Below are positions 8,975 through 17,155 of a stretch of 64,000 nucleotides of DNA, piece by piece. Source of the DNA: Brevundimonas sp. UBA4609 (lineage in GTDB: Bacteria > Pseudomonadota > Alphaproteobacteria > Caulobacterales > Caulobacteraceae); contig DGIZ01000156.1 in the NCBI GenBank assembly GCA_002386585.1, positions 1-64,000 on the forward strand. The letters run 5' to 3'. Each line of letters begins with the position of its first letter. The stretch's first letter is position 1. Under the pieces are notes generated by a model. That model made no database searches and was not told where the DNA came from. It saw only the letters and a program-made list of their open reading frames with translations. Both the position numbers and the translations under genes were made by a program.

Positions 8975-9859
8975 TTAGTTGTTCCCTCGATCTTCAATCT
9001 TGCGTTCGATCATTCGCCTCCTTTCGAGCAGGGCCTGCGCCCGGCTCAGGATCGGTTTGTCAATCATGCGTCCGTTGAGCGCGAAGGCGCCGACGCCGGC
9101 CATCCGCGCCGCGTCGACGATGGCAAGCGCCTCGCTGACCTCCGCCTCGCTCGGCGCGAAGACCGCGTTCAGCACCGCGATCTGGGACGGGTGGATGCAG
9201 GCCGCCCCCACATGGCCCAGCCGGCGCGAGCGGACCGCCACCTCGCGATAGCCGTCCAGGTCGTCGAAGCGCGTCGCCTGGCCGACCAGACCCAGGGGCG
9301 CGACCCCATTGGCCGCCGCCGCGATCACCATCTGCTGACGAGGCAGGCGCAAGGTCTCCTCGCTCGGCTCCACGCCCAGGTCGCGCGCAAAATCCTCATT
9401 GCCCAGGTTGACCGCGATGATCCGCGCGCTGGCCTCGAGAATGGACGGCAAGGCCAGAAGCCCCTTCGCCGTTTCAACCAGCACCAGCAGGCGGGTCGCG
9501 CCGTGCGCCACGCCAGCTTCGGTTTCTGCAGCCTGGACCAGGCGGTCGATGCGGCGGATGTCGTCCCCGCTCTCCACCTTCGGCAGCACCAGGGCGCAGA
9601 CGCCGGGCCGCACGGCCGCGCGGACATCCTCCTCGATCAGCCCCGCCTCGGCGTTGACGCGCACCAGAACGTCCGCGCCCCAACGGCCGACGGTCTTGAT
9701 CGCTGCGCCCAGGGCCGCCCGAGCCGTCGCTTTCAGTTCCGGCGGCACGGCGTCTTCAAGGTCCAGGATGACGGCGTCCGCCTCACGCACCCGCGCGGAG
9801 CCGACATGCTTTTCCTGATGCGCCGGCACATAGAGGAGGGACCGCCAGATGGGCGTCAT
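8975..9859 (-). CDS. HpcH/HpaI aldolase / CitE-like acyl-CoA lyase
   Basis: 294 residues with the features of the CitE-like (malyl-CoA/citramalyl-CoA lyase) family: RSLLYVPAHQEKHVGSA at the start, ADAVILDLEDAV (acidic residues 33-36), VLVRVNA with the CoA-binding Arg, LLVLVETAKGLL with the Mg-binding Glu, and NLGNEDFARDLG. Such enzymes cleave beta-hydroxyacyl-CoA thioesters in the cytoplasm to acetyl-CoA (or propionyl-CoA) and an oxoacid. The start codon overlaps the stop of the CoA-transferase by 4 bp (ATGA), which implies translational coupling. It therefore probably cleaves the CoA ester made by its neighbour. Exact substrate is not determinable. Confidence 0.85.
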   Translation of the reverse strand: MTPIWRSLLYVPAHQEKHVGSARVREADAVILDLEDAVPPELKATARAALGAAIKTVGRWGADVLVRVNAEAGLIEEDVRAAVRPGVCALVLPKVESGDDIRRIDRLVQAAETEAGVAHGATRLLVLVETAKGLLALPSILEASARIIAVNLGNEDFARDLGVEPSEETLRLPRQQMVIAAAANGVAPLGLVGQATRFDDLDGYREVAVRSRRLGHVGAACIHPSQIAVLNAVFAPSEAEVSEALAIVDAARMAGVGAFALNGRMIDKPILSRAQALLERRRMIERKIEDRGNN

Positions 9860-11130
9860 GCCGCATCCTCCGTCAGAGGCAGGGCCGCATCGATGACCAC
9901 GCCTTCGGAGATCAGACGGGCGGCCTCCGCCTCGTCGAAGCCGAGCTGCTCCAGGATGTCGCGCGAATGCTGGCCCAGGACCGGCGCCGGCAGGCGGATC
10001 GAGCCGGGCGTGCCCGACAGGCGCGGCACCACGTGATGCATCGGCAGATGCTCGATCTCCGCATCCGGATAATCGGCCAGAATTTCGCGCTCCACGACGT
10101 GCGGATCTTCCATGATCTGCGAGACGTCGTAGATCGGACCGACGGTGACTTCGGCCTCCTCCATCAGGGCGACCAGAGCCGCCTGGTCGTGTCGACCGAT
10201 GAAGTCGCCGATCGCGGCGTCCAGTTCTGCCACGTGCTTCAGCCGATCGGCGTTGGCGGCGAACCGGGGATCTGCCGCCAGATCCGCGCGACCGATCGCC
10301 TGGAGAATCCGCATGGCCATGGTCTGGGTCGACCCCGACAGGCTGACGTATTTGCCATCGCGACAGCGATAGACGTTGCGCGGCGCCGAGTTGCTGGACC
10401 GGCTGCCTTCGCGGCGACGCGTCTTGCCGCTGAGGCGATAATTGGCCGCCTGCGGCCCCAGAAGGGCGAACAAGGGATCATAGAGCGGCAGGTCGATCAC
10501 CTGCCCCTTGCCGTCGGGACGTTCCGCCTCGCGCAGAGCCAGCAAGGCGGCCGAGGCGCCATAGGTCCCCGCCACGCCGTCCGCCAGATACATGGGCGGC
10601 AGGACCGGCTCGCGATCCTCGAAGCCGTTGATGGCGGCGAACCCGGACATGCCTTCGATCACCGTGCCGAAGCCCGGCCGCTTGCGGTAGGGCCCGCCCT
10701 GCCCCCAGCCGGACACGCGAACGATCACCAGGCGAGGATTGAGCGCGTGCAGAACCTCGGGGCTCAGGCCCATCTTCTCGAGCACGCCCGGCCGGAAGCT
10801 TTCGACCAGGATGTGCGCGGTGGGGACCAGCTTGCGAAAGATCTCGCCGGCGCGCGGATTGCGCAGATCCAGGCCCAGGCTCTTCTTGTTGCGGGCATAG
10901 ATCTTCCAGTGGGTGGAGACGCCTTCGGTCTTCCAGCCGCGCAGGGTGTCCCCTGCGGGCGGCTCGACCTTGATCACCTCGGCGCCGAAGTCGCCCAGGA
11001 TCTGGGTCAGGACGTTGCCGGCGAACAGTCTGGACAGATCCAGCACCCGCACCCCGTCGAGCGGTCCGACGGCGTCCGGCTGATAGTCCCGCTGACGCAG
11101 ACCCGGTTTGAGCGGCGGCGCGTCAGTCAT
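9856..11130 (-). CDS. Class III (CaiB/BaiF, Frc-like) CoA-transferase
   Basis: 424 residues, full length for the family. Typical elements are GVRVLDLSRLFAGN, LGDFGAEVIKVEPPAGD, ARNKKSLGLDLR, VESFRPGVLEKMGL and the active-site Asp184 in MYLADGVAGTYGA, which forms the aspartyl-CoA anhydride. It moves CoA from a donor thioester to a carboxylic acid in the cytoplasm. The start overlaps the stop of the ThDP enzyme by 8 bp and its stop overlaps the CitE-like gene by 4 bp. A class III transferase next to a ThDP enzyme recalls the frc/oxc pair of oxalate metabolism, but the extra lyase and aldehyde dehydrogenase suggest another acid. Confidence 0.88.
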   Translation of the reverse strand: MTDAPPLKPGLRQRDYQPDAVGPLDGVRVLDLSRLFAGNVLTQILGDFGAEVIKVEPPAGDTLRGWKTEGVSTHWKIYARNKKSLGLDLRNPRAGEIFRKLVPTAHILVESFRPGVLEKMGLSPEVLHALNPRLVIVRVSGWGQGGPYRKRPGFGTVIEGMSGFAAINGFEDREPVLPPMYLADGVAGTYGASAALLALREAERPDGKGQVIDLPLYDPLFALLGPQAANYRLSGKTRRREGSRSSNSAPRNVYRCRDGKYVSLSGSTQTMAMRILQAIGRADLAADPRFAANADRLKHVAELDAAIGDFIGRHDQAALVALMEEAEVTVGPIYDVSQIMEDPHVVEREILADYPDAEIEHLPMHHVVPRLSGTPGSIRLPAPVLGQHSRDILEQLGFDEAEAARLISEGVVIDAALPLTEDAA

Positions 11131-12883
11131 TGCCGGTCGCCAGGAAGTCGGCGATGTCCCAATAGCCCGTGCGCGGCATCGGCACGTCCCCGCGCGTGCG
11201 CACTTCCAGCAGGAAGGGGCCGCGCTCGGCCATGGCGGCGCGTACGCCCGCCTCCAGATCGGCCGGCTCCTCGATCAGCGCCGACTTGATGTCGAACGAC
11301 CTGGCCAGAAGCTGGAAGTCGGGATTGTAGAGTTCGCCGTCCGGCGATCGGAATTCCGTGCCGTACTTGTTGTTGAAATAGGTCGAACCGACGGTGCGGA
11401 TGGTCGAGTAGCAGAAGTTGTTGAACAGGACCCACAGCACGGGAATGTCCAGTTCGACCGCCGTGGTCAGCGCGCCCAGCACCGACATCAGACCACCGTC
11501 CCCGACAAGGCCCAGCACCTTGCGATCGGGCGCGCCCATGGCGGCGCCGACGGCGGCGGCGGGAGAATAGCCCATGGTCGCCATGCCGCCGCTGGTCAGG
11601 AAGCCGTTGCGGCCCTGGATCTCCAGTTGCTGACCGGCGCCGTTCTTGTTCCAGCCCACATCCGTCACGAAAATGGCGTCTGCGGGCGCCGCATCGGACA
11701 GCACCTTGAGCAGCCGCGCCGGATGGATCGGCTTGGTGTCGATCTCCTGCGTCTCCTTCAGCTCTTCGCGCCAAGCGGCCTTGCGCTGGTCCAGCAGGGC
11801 GCGCTGGGCCTCGACGGCCGCCTGCGGGCGGGGCTGATCGCCGAGGGCGGCTGACAGTTGCGTCAGGGTCGCCCGCGCGTCGCCGACGATGCCGACGTCG
11901 ACCGGATAGCTCTTGCCGATCTCCTGCGGGTCCAAATCGATCTGGATCAGCGTCGTCCCGGGAATGTTGAAGGTGTGCTCGGGCCGCCAGGAGCTGCAGT
12001 CGGCCTCGCCGAAGGCCGTGCCGACAGCCAGGATGACGTCGGCCGTGCGCGCCGTATCGTTGGCGACGCGCGCGCCCCAGATGCCGGTCGTGCCGACCGA
12101 CAGCGGATGGCTTTCCGGAAAGACGCCCTTGCCGACCAGGGTGGTCGCCACCGGCGCGTCCAGTTGCACAGCCAGAGTCTTCAGCGCCTCATAGGCACCC
12201 GACAGAGCCACGCCGTTGCCGGCGAAGATCACCGGATTGGCGGCGGCCTTCAGCAGGGCGGCGGCCTCGGCCACGCCTTCGGCGTCGCCCATGGGGCGGG
12301 CGAAGTTCGGGCGGCGCGAACGCGTCTGGGCCTCGGCCGAAATCTTCTGGGCGAAGACGTCCATCGGGATGTCCAGCAACACCGCGCCGGGTCGCCCCGT
12401 CTGGGCGATGTTCAGGGCCCGGTGCATCACGTCCGGCAGGTGGCGGGCGTCATCCACGCGCCAGACCCGCTTGCAGATCGGCCTGAAGATATCGCCCTGG
12501 GAAGCGTCGGCGTGCAGGCGCATGCTCTGATGCGCCTCGCGCGGGTGGTGATAGGTCGGCGTGTTGCCGGTGATGACCAGCATTGGCGTTCCATCCATCG
12601 CCGCCGAGGCGACCCCGGTGACGGTGTTGGTCAGTCCGGGCGACAGGTGGACGTTGATCACCGCCAGCTTGCGCGACACCCGGTAGTAGGCGTCGGCCGC
12701 GTGGACCGCCTGCTGCTCATGGCGGAAGGAGACATATTCGATGCCCAGCCGGTCGCAGGCGTCGATCAAGGCGTAGTTGGTATGGCCGCACTGGCCGAAG
12801 ACCTTCTCGACGCCTTCTTCCTTGAGGCACTGCGCCATGAAGATGGCGGCGGTTACGCTGTCTGCTGACATATCCAAATCCAT
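11123..12883 (-). CDS. Thiamine-diphosphate-dependent enzyme (acetolactate synthase/oxalyl-CoA decarboxylase superfamily)
   Basis: 586 residues from the ATG at 12883, whose A is the last base of the preceding stop (TGATG); a GTG one codon earlier is also possible. The three domains of the family are present: the N-terminal Pyr domain with the ThDP-activating Glu56 (FRHEQQAVHAADAY), a central domain, and the C-terminal PP domain with GDGG (461-464) through NN (488-489). Members decarboxylate or carboligate 2-oxoacids, or cleave 2-hydroxyacyl-CoA or oxalyl-CoA. With a class III CoA-transferase next door a CoA-ester substrate is attractive, but a simple 2-oxoacid decarboxylase feeding the aldehyde dehydrogenase is equally possible. 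It should not be called ilvB. Confidence 0.85.
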   Translation of the reverse strand: MDLDMSADSVTAAIFMAQCLKEEGVEKVFGQCGHTNYALIDACDRLGIEYVSFRHEQQAVHAADAYYRVSRKLAVINVHLSPGLTNTVTGVASAAMDGTPMLVITGNTPTYHHPREAHQSMRLHADASQGDIFRPICKRVWRVDDARHLPDVMHRALNIAQTGRPGAVLLDIPMDVFAQKISAEAQTRSRRPNFARPMGDAEGVAEAAALLKAAANPVIFAGNGVALSGAYEALKTLAVQLDAPVATTLVGKGVFPESHPLSVGTTGIWGARVANDTARTADVILAVGTAFGEADCSSWRPEHTFNIPGTTLIQIDLDPQEIGKSYPVDVGIVGDARATLTQLSAALGDQPRPQAAVEAQRALLDQRKAAWREELKETQEIDTKPIHPARLLKVLSDAAPADAIFVTDVGWNKNGAGQQLEIQGRNGFLTSGGMATMGYSPAAAVGAAMGAPDRKVLGLVGDGGLMSVLGALTTAVELDIPVLWVLFNNFCYSTIRTVGSTYFNNKYGTEFRSPDGELYNPDFQLLARSFDIKSALIEEPADLEAGVRAAMAERGPFLLEVRTRGDVPMPRTGYWDIADFLATGND

Positions 12884-14313
12884 CACAGGGTGATCGTGAC
12901 GAGACGCTCTTCGGTCATCTCGCGCATGGCGTAGCGGGGGCCTTCGACCCCGACGCCGCTGTCCTTGACGCCGCCGAAAGGCATTAGGTCGACGCGGCTG
13001 CTGGAGGCTTCGTTCAGGTGCACCACTCCGACGTGCAGACGCTCTGCGGCCTTTAAGGCGCGGCTCAGGTCGCGGGTGAACAGACCCGCCGCCAGGCCGA
13101 AGGGGGTGGCGTTCACACGCTCGATCGCTTCATCCAGCGTGTCGAACGGCAGGATGGTCAGGACCGGGGCGAAGATCTCCTCGCACAGCACCTTCGACCC
13201 AGGATCGACCTCGGCCAGGACGGTGGGGGCCAGCACGGCTCCGCGCCGTTCGCCGCCCGCCAGCACCCTGCAGCCCTTCGCCTCTGCCTCACGGACCCAG
13301 GCCTCGGCGCGCGCGGCCTCGGCCTCGCTGATCATCGGGCCGACATCGGTAGAGTGGTCGCGTGGGTCGCCCACCTTGAGCGCGGCGACCTGGGCCAGGA
13401 ACATCGGCAGGAAACGCTCCAGGACCGACCGCTCGACGAACAGTCGCTGGGTCGAGGTGCAGGCCTGGCCCTGACGGCGGAAGCCGGACTGGGCGCAACG
13501 AACGGCCGCCCGCTCCAGATCGCCGTCGGCGCAGACGATGGTGGCGGCGATGCTGCCCAGCTCCAGAGCCGTGGCGCGCATGCCCCTGCCGGCCTGGATC
13601 GCCTTGCCGACCGGCGTGCTGCCGGTGAAGGTGAAGAAGTCCACGCCGGGATGGGCGGCCAGCGGCGCGCCCACATCGGCGCCGCCGCCATGAACCAGGT
13701 TGATCAGCCCGCCGGGAATCCCCGCCTCGAGCATCAGCTCGAACAGACGCGTCGCCGCCAGAGGCGTGGCGACCGGCGGCTTGAACACCACGGCGTTGCC
13801 CGAAGCTAGGGCGGGCGCGACCTTGTGCGCCACCATGTTCAGCGGCGAGTTGAACGAGCTGATGCCCCCTACCACCCCCCGCGGCGCGCGCAAGGTATAG
13901 GCCATGCGCCCCGACTGGCCGGCCGCGCCCTGGATCGGCACGATCTCGCCGGTCAGGCGCCGACCTTCCTCGGCCGACACCCGGAACGTCTCGGCGGCGC
14001 GGGCGACTTCATTGTCTGAATCCTTCCACGGCACGCCGGACTCGGCGACGATCGTCGCGGCCAGCGTCTCGCGATCATCCAAGATCAGGTCGGCCACACG
14101 GTGCAGCAGGCGACTGCGCTCGTAAGGCTCGACACGGACGGCGGCGAAGGCGGCGCGGGCGGCCGCAACCGCCGCGTCGACCTGAGCTGCGGCGGCCGAA
14201 CGGACGCGCCCCAGCGCCTCGCCGGTCCACTTGTCGATCACCGGGATCACCGGGCCTTCGCCCTCGATCCACCGGCCGTCGATCAGCATCCTGATGTCGT
14301 ATTGATCCTGCAT
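12883..14313 (-). CDS. NAD(P)-dependent aldehyde dehydrogenase
   Basis: 476 residues from the ATG at 14313, preceded by GGGAAGAGAG. All catalytic elements are visible: Asn155 in SSFNSPLN, Lys178 in VVFKPP, the general base Glu251 in LELGS (where the usual second Gly is Ser), and the nucleophile Cys285 in RQGQACTSTQR. It is first in the leftward cluster and divergent from a LysR regulator 195 bp away, so it is probably controlled by that regulator. The closest functional types are medium-length ALDHs acting on semialdehydes or hydroxyaldehydes. It likely oxidises an aldehyde made by the PQQ dehydrogenase or by the ThDP enzyme (inference). Confidence 0.9.
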   Translation of the reverse strand: MQDQYDIRMLIDGRWIEGEGPVIPVIDKWTGEALGRVRSAAAAQVDAAVAAARAAFAAVRVEPYERSRLLHRVADLILDDRETLAATIVAESGVPWKDSDNEVARAAETFRVSAEEGRRLTGEIVPIQGAAGQSGRMAYTLRAPRGVVGGISSFNSPLNMVAHKVAPALASGNAVVFKPPVATPLAATRLFELMLEAGIPGGLINLVHGGGADVGAPLAAHPGVDFFTFTGSTPVGKAIQAGRGMRATALELGSIAATIVCADGDLERAAVRCAQSGFRRQGQACTSTQRLFVERSVLERFLPMFLAQVAALKVGDPRDHSTDVGPMISEAEAARAEAWVREAEAKGCRVLAGGERRGAVLAPTVLAEVDPGSKVLCEEIFAPVLTILPFDTLDEAIERVNATPFGLAAGLFTRDLSRALKAAERLHVGVVHLNEASSSRVDLMPFGGVKDSGVGVEGPRYAMREMTEERLVTITL

Positions 14314-14508
14314 TCTCTCTTCCCTGTCCCTCGCCTCTCCGGACGTTGGGACCTTGCCGAACCGCGAGCGACCTCGCGATCCGTCTTGTGAGTGGTAACA
14401 ATCGCCACACTGAAGGAATAGTGACGTTTGCTGTTTCGACAGATAGCGTTCCCTTATGTATGGGGCAGCTGCCGTCGCCCTCCCGCAACGCGTCAAGGCG
14501 GATGAAAG

Positions 14509-15390
14509 ATGAAGTTCGAATTCCTGATGACCCTCAACTCCGTCCTGAGGCACGGCAGTTTCGCCAATGCCGCCGACGACGTGGGCCTGACCGCCAGCGC
14601 CGTCAGCCTGCAGATGAAAAGGCTGGAGGAATATCTGGGTCAGCCGCTTTTCGACCGCTCGGGGCGGTCTGTCCGCCCAACCCCCCTCGCGGTCGAACTG
14701 GCTGAAAACGTGCGCGGCGCTCTCGACGCCATGGAGGAGGCGCGCACTCGCCATGCCGCAGCCCTGACCGGCCGGGTCGTCATCGGCGCCATCCGCTCGC
14801 TGCAACCCACGATGATCCCACTGGTGCTGCGCGAGATCGGCGGACGGCACACGAGCCTCAGCGTGCGCGTGATCCAGGGAGACTCGGGCGAGCTTCTGGA
14901 GCACCTCAAGGCGGGACGGCTGGACGGCGCCGCCCTGGTGCGCCCGACGTCCGGCGGATCAAGCCGCCTTTATTGGCAGGACCTCGAACAACAGCCCTTC
15001 GTATTCGTCGCGCCGCCCGACAGCATCGAAACCACAGCGGAGGCGCTCATCGGCCGCTACGACTGGATTCAGTTCGACACCTCGCTCACCAGCGGCCGCA
15101 CCGCCGCCAGCTATCTGCATCGACTGTCCCCGGGAACGCGCCCGCGCTTCGAACTGGAGTCGATCGAGGCCGTCCTGGCCATGGTTTCGGCCGGGCTCGG
15201 CGTCTCCATCATTCCGCGCCTGCCGACCAGTTCGCGGGTACGGGCTCCGGTGCGCCAGATCCGCCTCGACGACGATACCCCGACACGCAAGATCGCCTTC
15301 GTGTGCCGCAGCGGCGACGCCGACAACCGTCGCGTCATGGCGATCCGCGACGCCTTCGCAACCGGCTACGGCGTCACGCGCGACGAGTGA
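14509..15390 (+). CDS. LysR-type transcriptional regulator, divergent from the catabolic cluster
   Basis: 293 residues. The N-terminal winged helix-turn-helix is typical (FLMTLNSVLRHGSFANAADD, then TASAVSLQMKRLEEYLGQPLF, DRSGRSVRPTPLA), followed by a substrate-binding domain from about residue 88 (GRVVIGAIRSL) with AVLAMVSAGLGVSIIPRLP. LysR proteins bind a small-molecule inducer and usually activate a divergent operon and repress themselves. The shared upstream region with the aldehyde dehydrogenase gene makes the leftward cluster the obvious target. Confidence 0.9.
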   Translation: MKFEFLMTLNSVLRHGSFANAADDVGLTASAVSLQMKRLEEYLGQPLFDRSGRSVRPTPLAVELAENVRGALDAMEEARTRHAAALTGRVVIGAIRSLQPTMIPLVLREIGGRHTSLSVRVIQGDSGELLEHLKAGRLDGAALVRPTSGGSSRLYWQDLEQQPFVFVAPPDSIETTAEALIGRYDWIQFDTSLTSGRTAASYLHRLSPGTRPRFELESIEAVLAMVSAGLGVSIIPRLPTSSRVRAPVRQIRLDDDTPTRKIAFVCRSGDADNRRVMAIRDAFATGYGVTRDE

Positions 15391-15738
15391 TCAACCGCCC
15401 GTCGACGCGGCTTCGCCCTTGCCCAGATTGGCTGCGAGATAGTCGGAGACGTCATAGAGATCGTCCTCGGCCGCCGTCATGCCCTTGGCCATCATGCGGC
15501 CAATGACTTCGTTCCACTCATCCTGGGTGTGCCGCTGGGAGGCGAATATGCCGACCGAATGGCATTGTCCGCAGACCTGCTGGGTCAGAGCTCGCCCTTC
15601 GCCTTCGGGCAGACTGGAAGCCGTGGGCGCAGGCGACGATGGCGGAGCCGCCCTGTCGTCCTGCCCCGTCATGGCCGCCGCCCCCACCGCGAAGGTCAAT
15701 GCAGTTGCACCGGCCAGACCAACGAACAGAAAACGCAT
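15391..15738 (-). CDS. Small periplasmic c-type cytochrome
   Basis: 115 residues from the ATG at 15738, preceded by a GGGGAGAG ribosome site. The N-terminus is a signal or anchor segment (RFLFVGLAGATALTFAVGAA), then a Pro/Ala/Ser linker and one haem motif CGQCH, with a Met in RMMAKGM as a possible sixth ligand. It resembles small monohaem cytochromes that accept electrons from periplasmic dehydrogenases. It is convergent with the LysR gene and stops right after it. It could take electrons from the PQQ dehydrogenase of this cluster, which lacks its own haem domain (inference). Confidence 0.8.
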   Translation of the reverse strand: MRFLFVGLAGATALTFAVGAAAMTGQDDRAAPPSSPAPTASSLPEGEGRALTQQVCGQCHSVGIFASQRHTQDEWNEVIGRMMAKGMTAAEDDLYDVSDYLAANLGKGEAASTGG

Positions 15739-15783
15739 CCCGCTCTCCCCTCTTACGACTACGACAGGAGAGGAGTTATGCAT

Positions 15784-15838
15784 CGGCCTCGCCTCCCGGC
15801 TAGAGGGTTTGCTTCAGAATAGCCGGGAGGCGAGGCCG
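15784..15838. repeat. Long perfect hairpin (19-bp stem)
   Basis: Bases 15784-15802 and 15820-15838 are perfect reverse complements, with a 17-base loop. It lies between the 3' end of the alkaline phosphatase gene (leftward) and the cytochrome c start. No U-run follows on either strand. It could act as a terminator or transcript-stabilising structure for the phosphatase mRNA, or be a dispersed palindromic element. Confidence 0.7.
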
Positions 15839-15918
15839 ACCGAAGCGGTCAGCCCCGTTGGCGGTAGAGGTCTCCTCGCCGCGTCATCGTTGCAACATTC
15901 CACTCAAGGGGCGGGTAG

Positions 15919-17109
15919 TTAGTCGACCGCCGCCGCACTCCACCCCCACGCCTCCATCATCACATGGAACAGGCGGGTGTTGGGGAAGTAGCCTCGGACG
16001 CCGTCGGCGCCGGCGCCGATGGCCAGGGTCGGGACTTCCTCGGCCGTGTGGGTGCGATTGACCAGGACGTTCTTCAGCCGAACCACATCGTCGTCGCCTC
16101 CGGCCGCCTTCCAGGCGTCGTAGCCCTCCAGAACCGGCTCGCCGCGCCGTCCGCCGTCGACCTGCAGGCCGAAGGAGTGGTCGGCGGTGAACAGCAGCAG
16201 GGTGTCGTCGAGATCGACGCGCCCCTCGACCTCGGCGATCAGGCGGTCGAAGTCCGCGATGTTCTGCAGCCCCTTGCGGACGTCATCCGTATGCGCGTCC
16301 CATTCGACCACGAGCAGATAGCCCTCGGGGGCGGCCTGCAGCAGGTTCAGGGCCCTCAGGGTCGCCGCGCGCACATCCATCCGATCGGCCACGACCACAG
16401 GCCGCGCGTTCGAGGCGGGCGCTTCGTCCAGGCGGGCGTAGATCGGCCGCTCATGCGCCTGGCTCAGGGCGTCAAAGCTGGTCCCTCTCGCGGCCAGTTG
16501 CTCGCCGATCTTCTGACGGCCGGCGCCGAACAGGACGTCCACCCCGTCGCCGAAGCGCGGCGAGAAGGCCTGAGGGAAGATTTCGCCCCACTTGCCGCGA
16601 TCGTTCGAGTGGGCGTAGGTCGCCGCAGGCGTGGCGTCGGCGATCGACTGGCTGGAGATCACGCCGGTGCGCAGGCCGCGTTCCTCGGCGTACTCCAGCA
16701 GGGTCTTGGCCGGGGCGCCGTCCTGACGGCCGCGCACGGCGTCGGCGGTCTGGCTGATCACCCCGTTGCGCGTCTTCACCCCCGTCATGATCGAGGACAT
16801 GCCGTTGGCCGAGTCCGAGACGAACTGATCGACCGGCGAAGTTTCGCTCAGCCCCAAGTGGGGCCATTGCTGGATGTGCAGCTTCATCGGCTCGCCGTGG
16901 GCCACCAGGCTGGCGGCGTTGAGCGAGGAGACGCCCGCCGCATCGGCCAGGAAGAGGATGACGTTCTTCGCCCGTCCCGGAGCCGCGACATCCCGAGAAG
17001 GCGCATGAGCCTGCGCCGTATCCTGCGCCCATGCCGGCGCGGCGAAAGCGGTGGCGGCCAGCGAGGCCGAAAGCGCGGAAACCAGCAACCGGCGCGCGAG
17101 GTTCGTCAT
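15919..17109 (-). CDS. Alkaline phosphatase, PhoA-like, secreted
   Basis: 396 residues from the ATG at 17109. A signal peptide (RRLLVSALSASLAATAFAA, cleavage near AWAQ) is followed by the alkaline phosphatase core: KNVILFLADAAG (first metal Asp), VSDSANGMSSIMTG with the nucleophilic Ser in DSA, VVEWDAHTDD, LLFTADHSFG and NRTHTAEEVP with the metal His. It hydrolyses phosphate monoesters in the periplasm or outside the cell. The order receptor, phosphoesterase, phosphatase on one strand suggests a phosphate-scavenging operon. No PHO-box match was seen nearby, so PhoB control is not supported by direct sequence. Confidence 0.9.
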   Translation of the reverse strand: MTNLARRLLVSALSASLAATAFAAPAWAQDTAQAHAPSRDVAAPGRAKNVILFLADAAGVSSLNAASLVAHGEPMKLHIQQWPHLGLSETSPVDQFVSDSANGMSSIMTGVKTRNGVISQTADAVRGRQDGAPAKTLLEYAEERGLRTGVISSQSIADATPAATYAHSNDRGKWGEIFPQAFSPRFGDGVDVLFGAGRQKIGEQLAARGTSFDALSQAHERPIYARLDEAPASNARPVVVADRMDVRAATLRALNLLQAAPEGYLLVVEWDAHTDDVRKGLQNIADFDRLIAEVEGRVDLDDTLLLFTADHSFGLQVDGGRRGEPVLEGYDAWKAAGGDDDVVRLKNVLVNRTHTAEEVPTLAIGAGADGVRGYFPNTRLFHVMMEAWGWSAAAVD

Positions 17110-17155
17110 GGGAAGATCCTGTCTTGAATGAGATGAAGTTGAGGGCGTGGGGACG

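Noticed and set aside
11123-12883. Naming the ThDP enzyme as acetolactate synthase (ilvB) or oxalyl-CoA decarboxylase (oxc)
   Set aside because: Superfamily motifs are shared by many activities, there is no small ilvH-like subunit gene, and the context fits neither branched-chain synthesis nor simple oxalate use.
14392-14408. GTGG-N9-CCAC as LysR operator between the aldehyde dehydrogenase and LysR genes
   Set aside because: Arms of only 4 bp in a GC-rich region are weak, and other equally good matches can be found; left out of the feature list.
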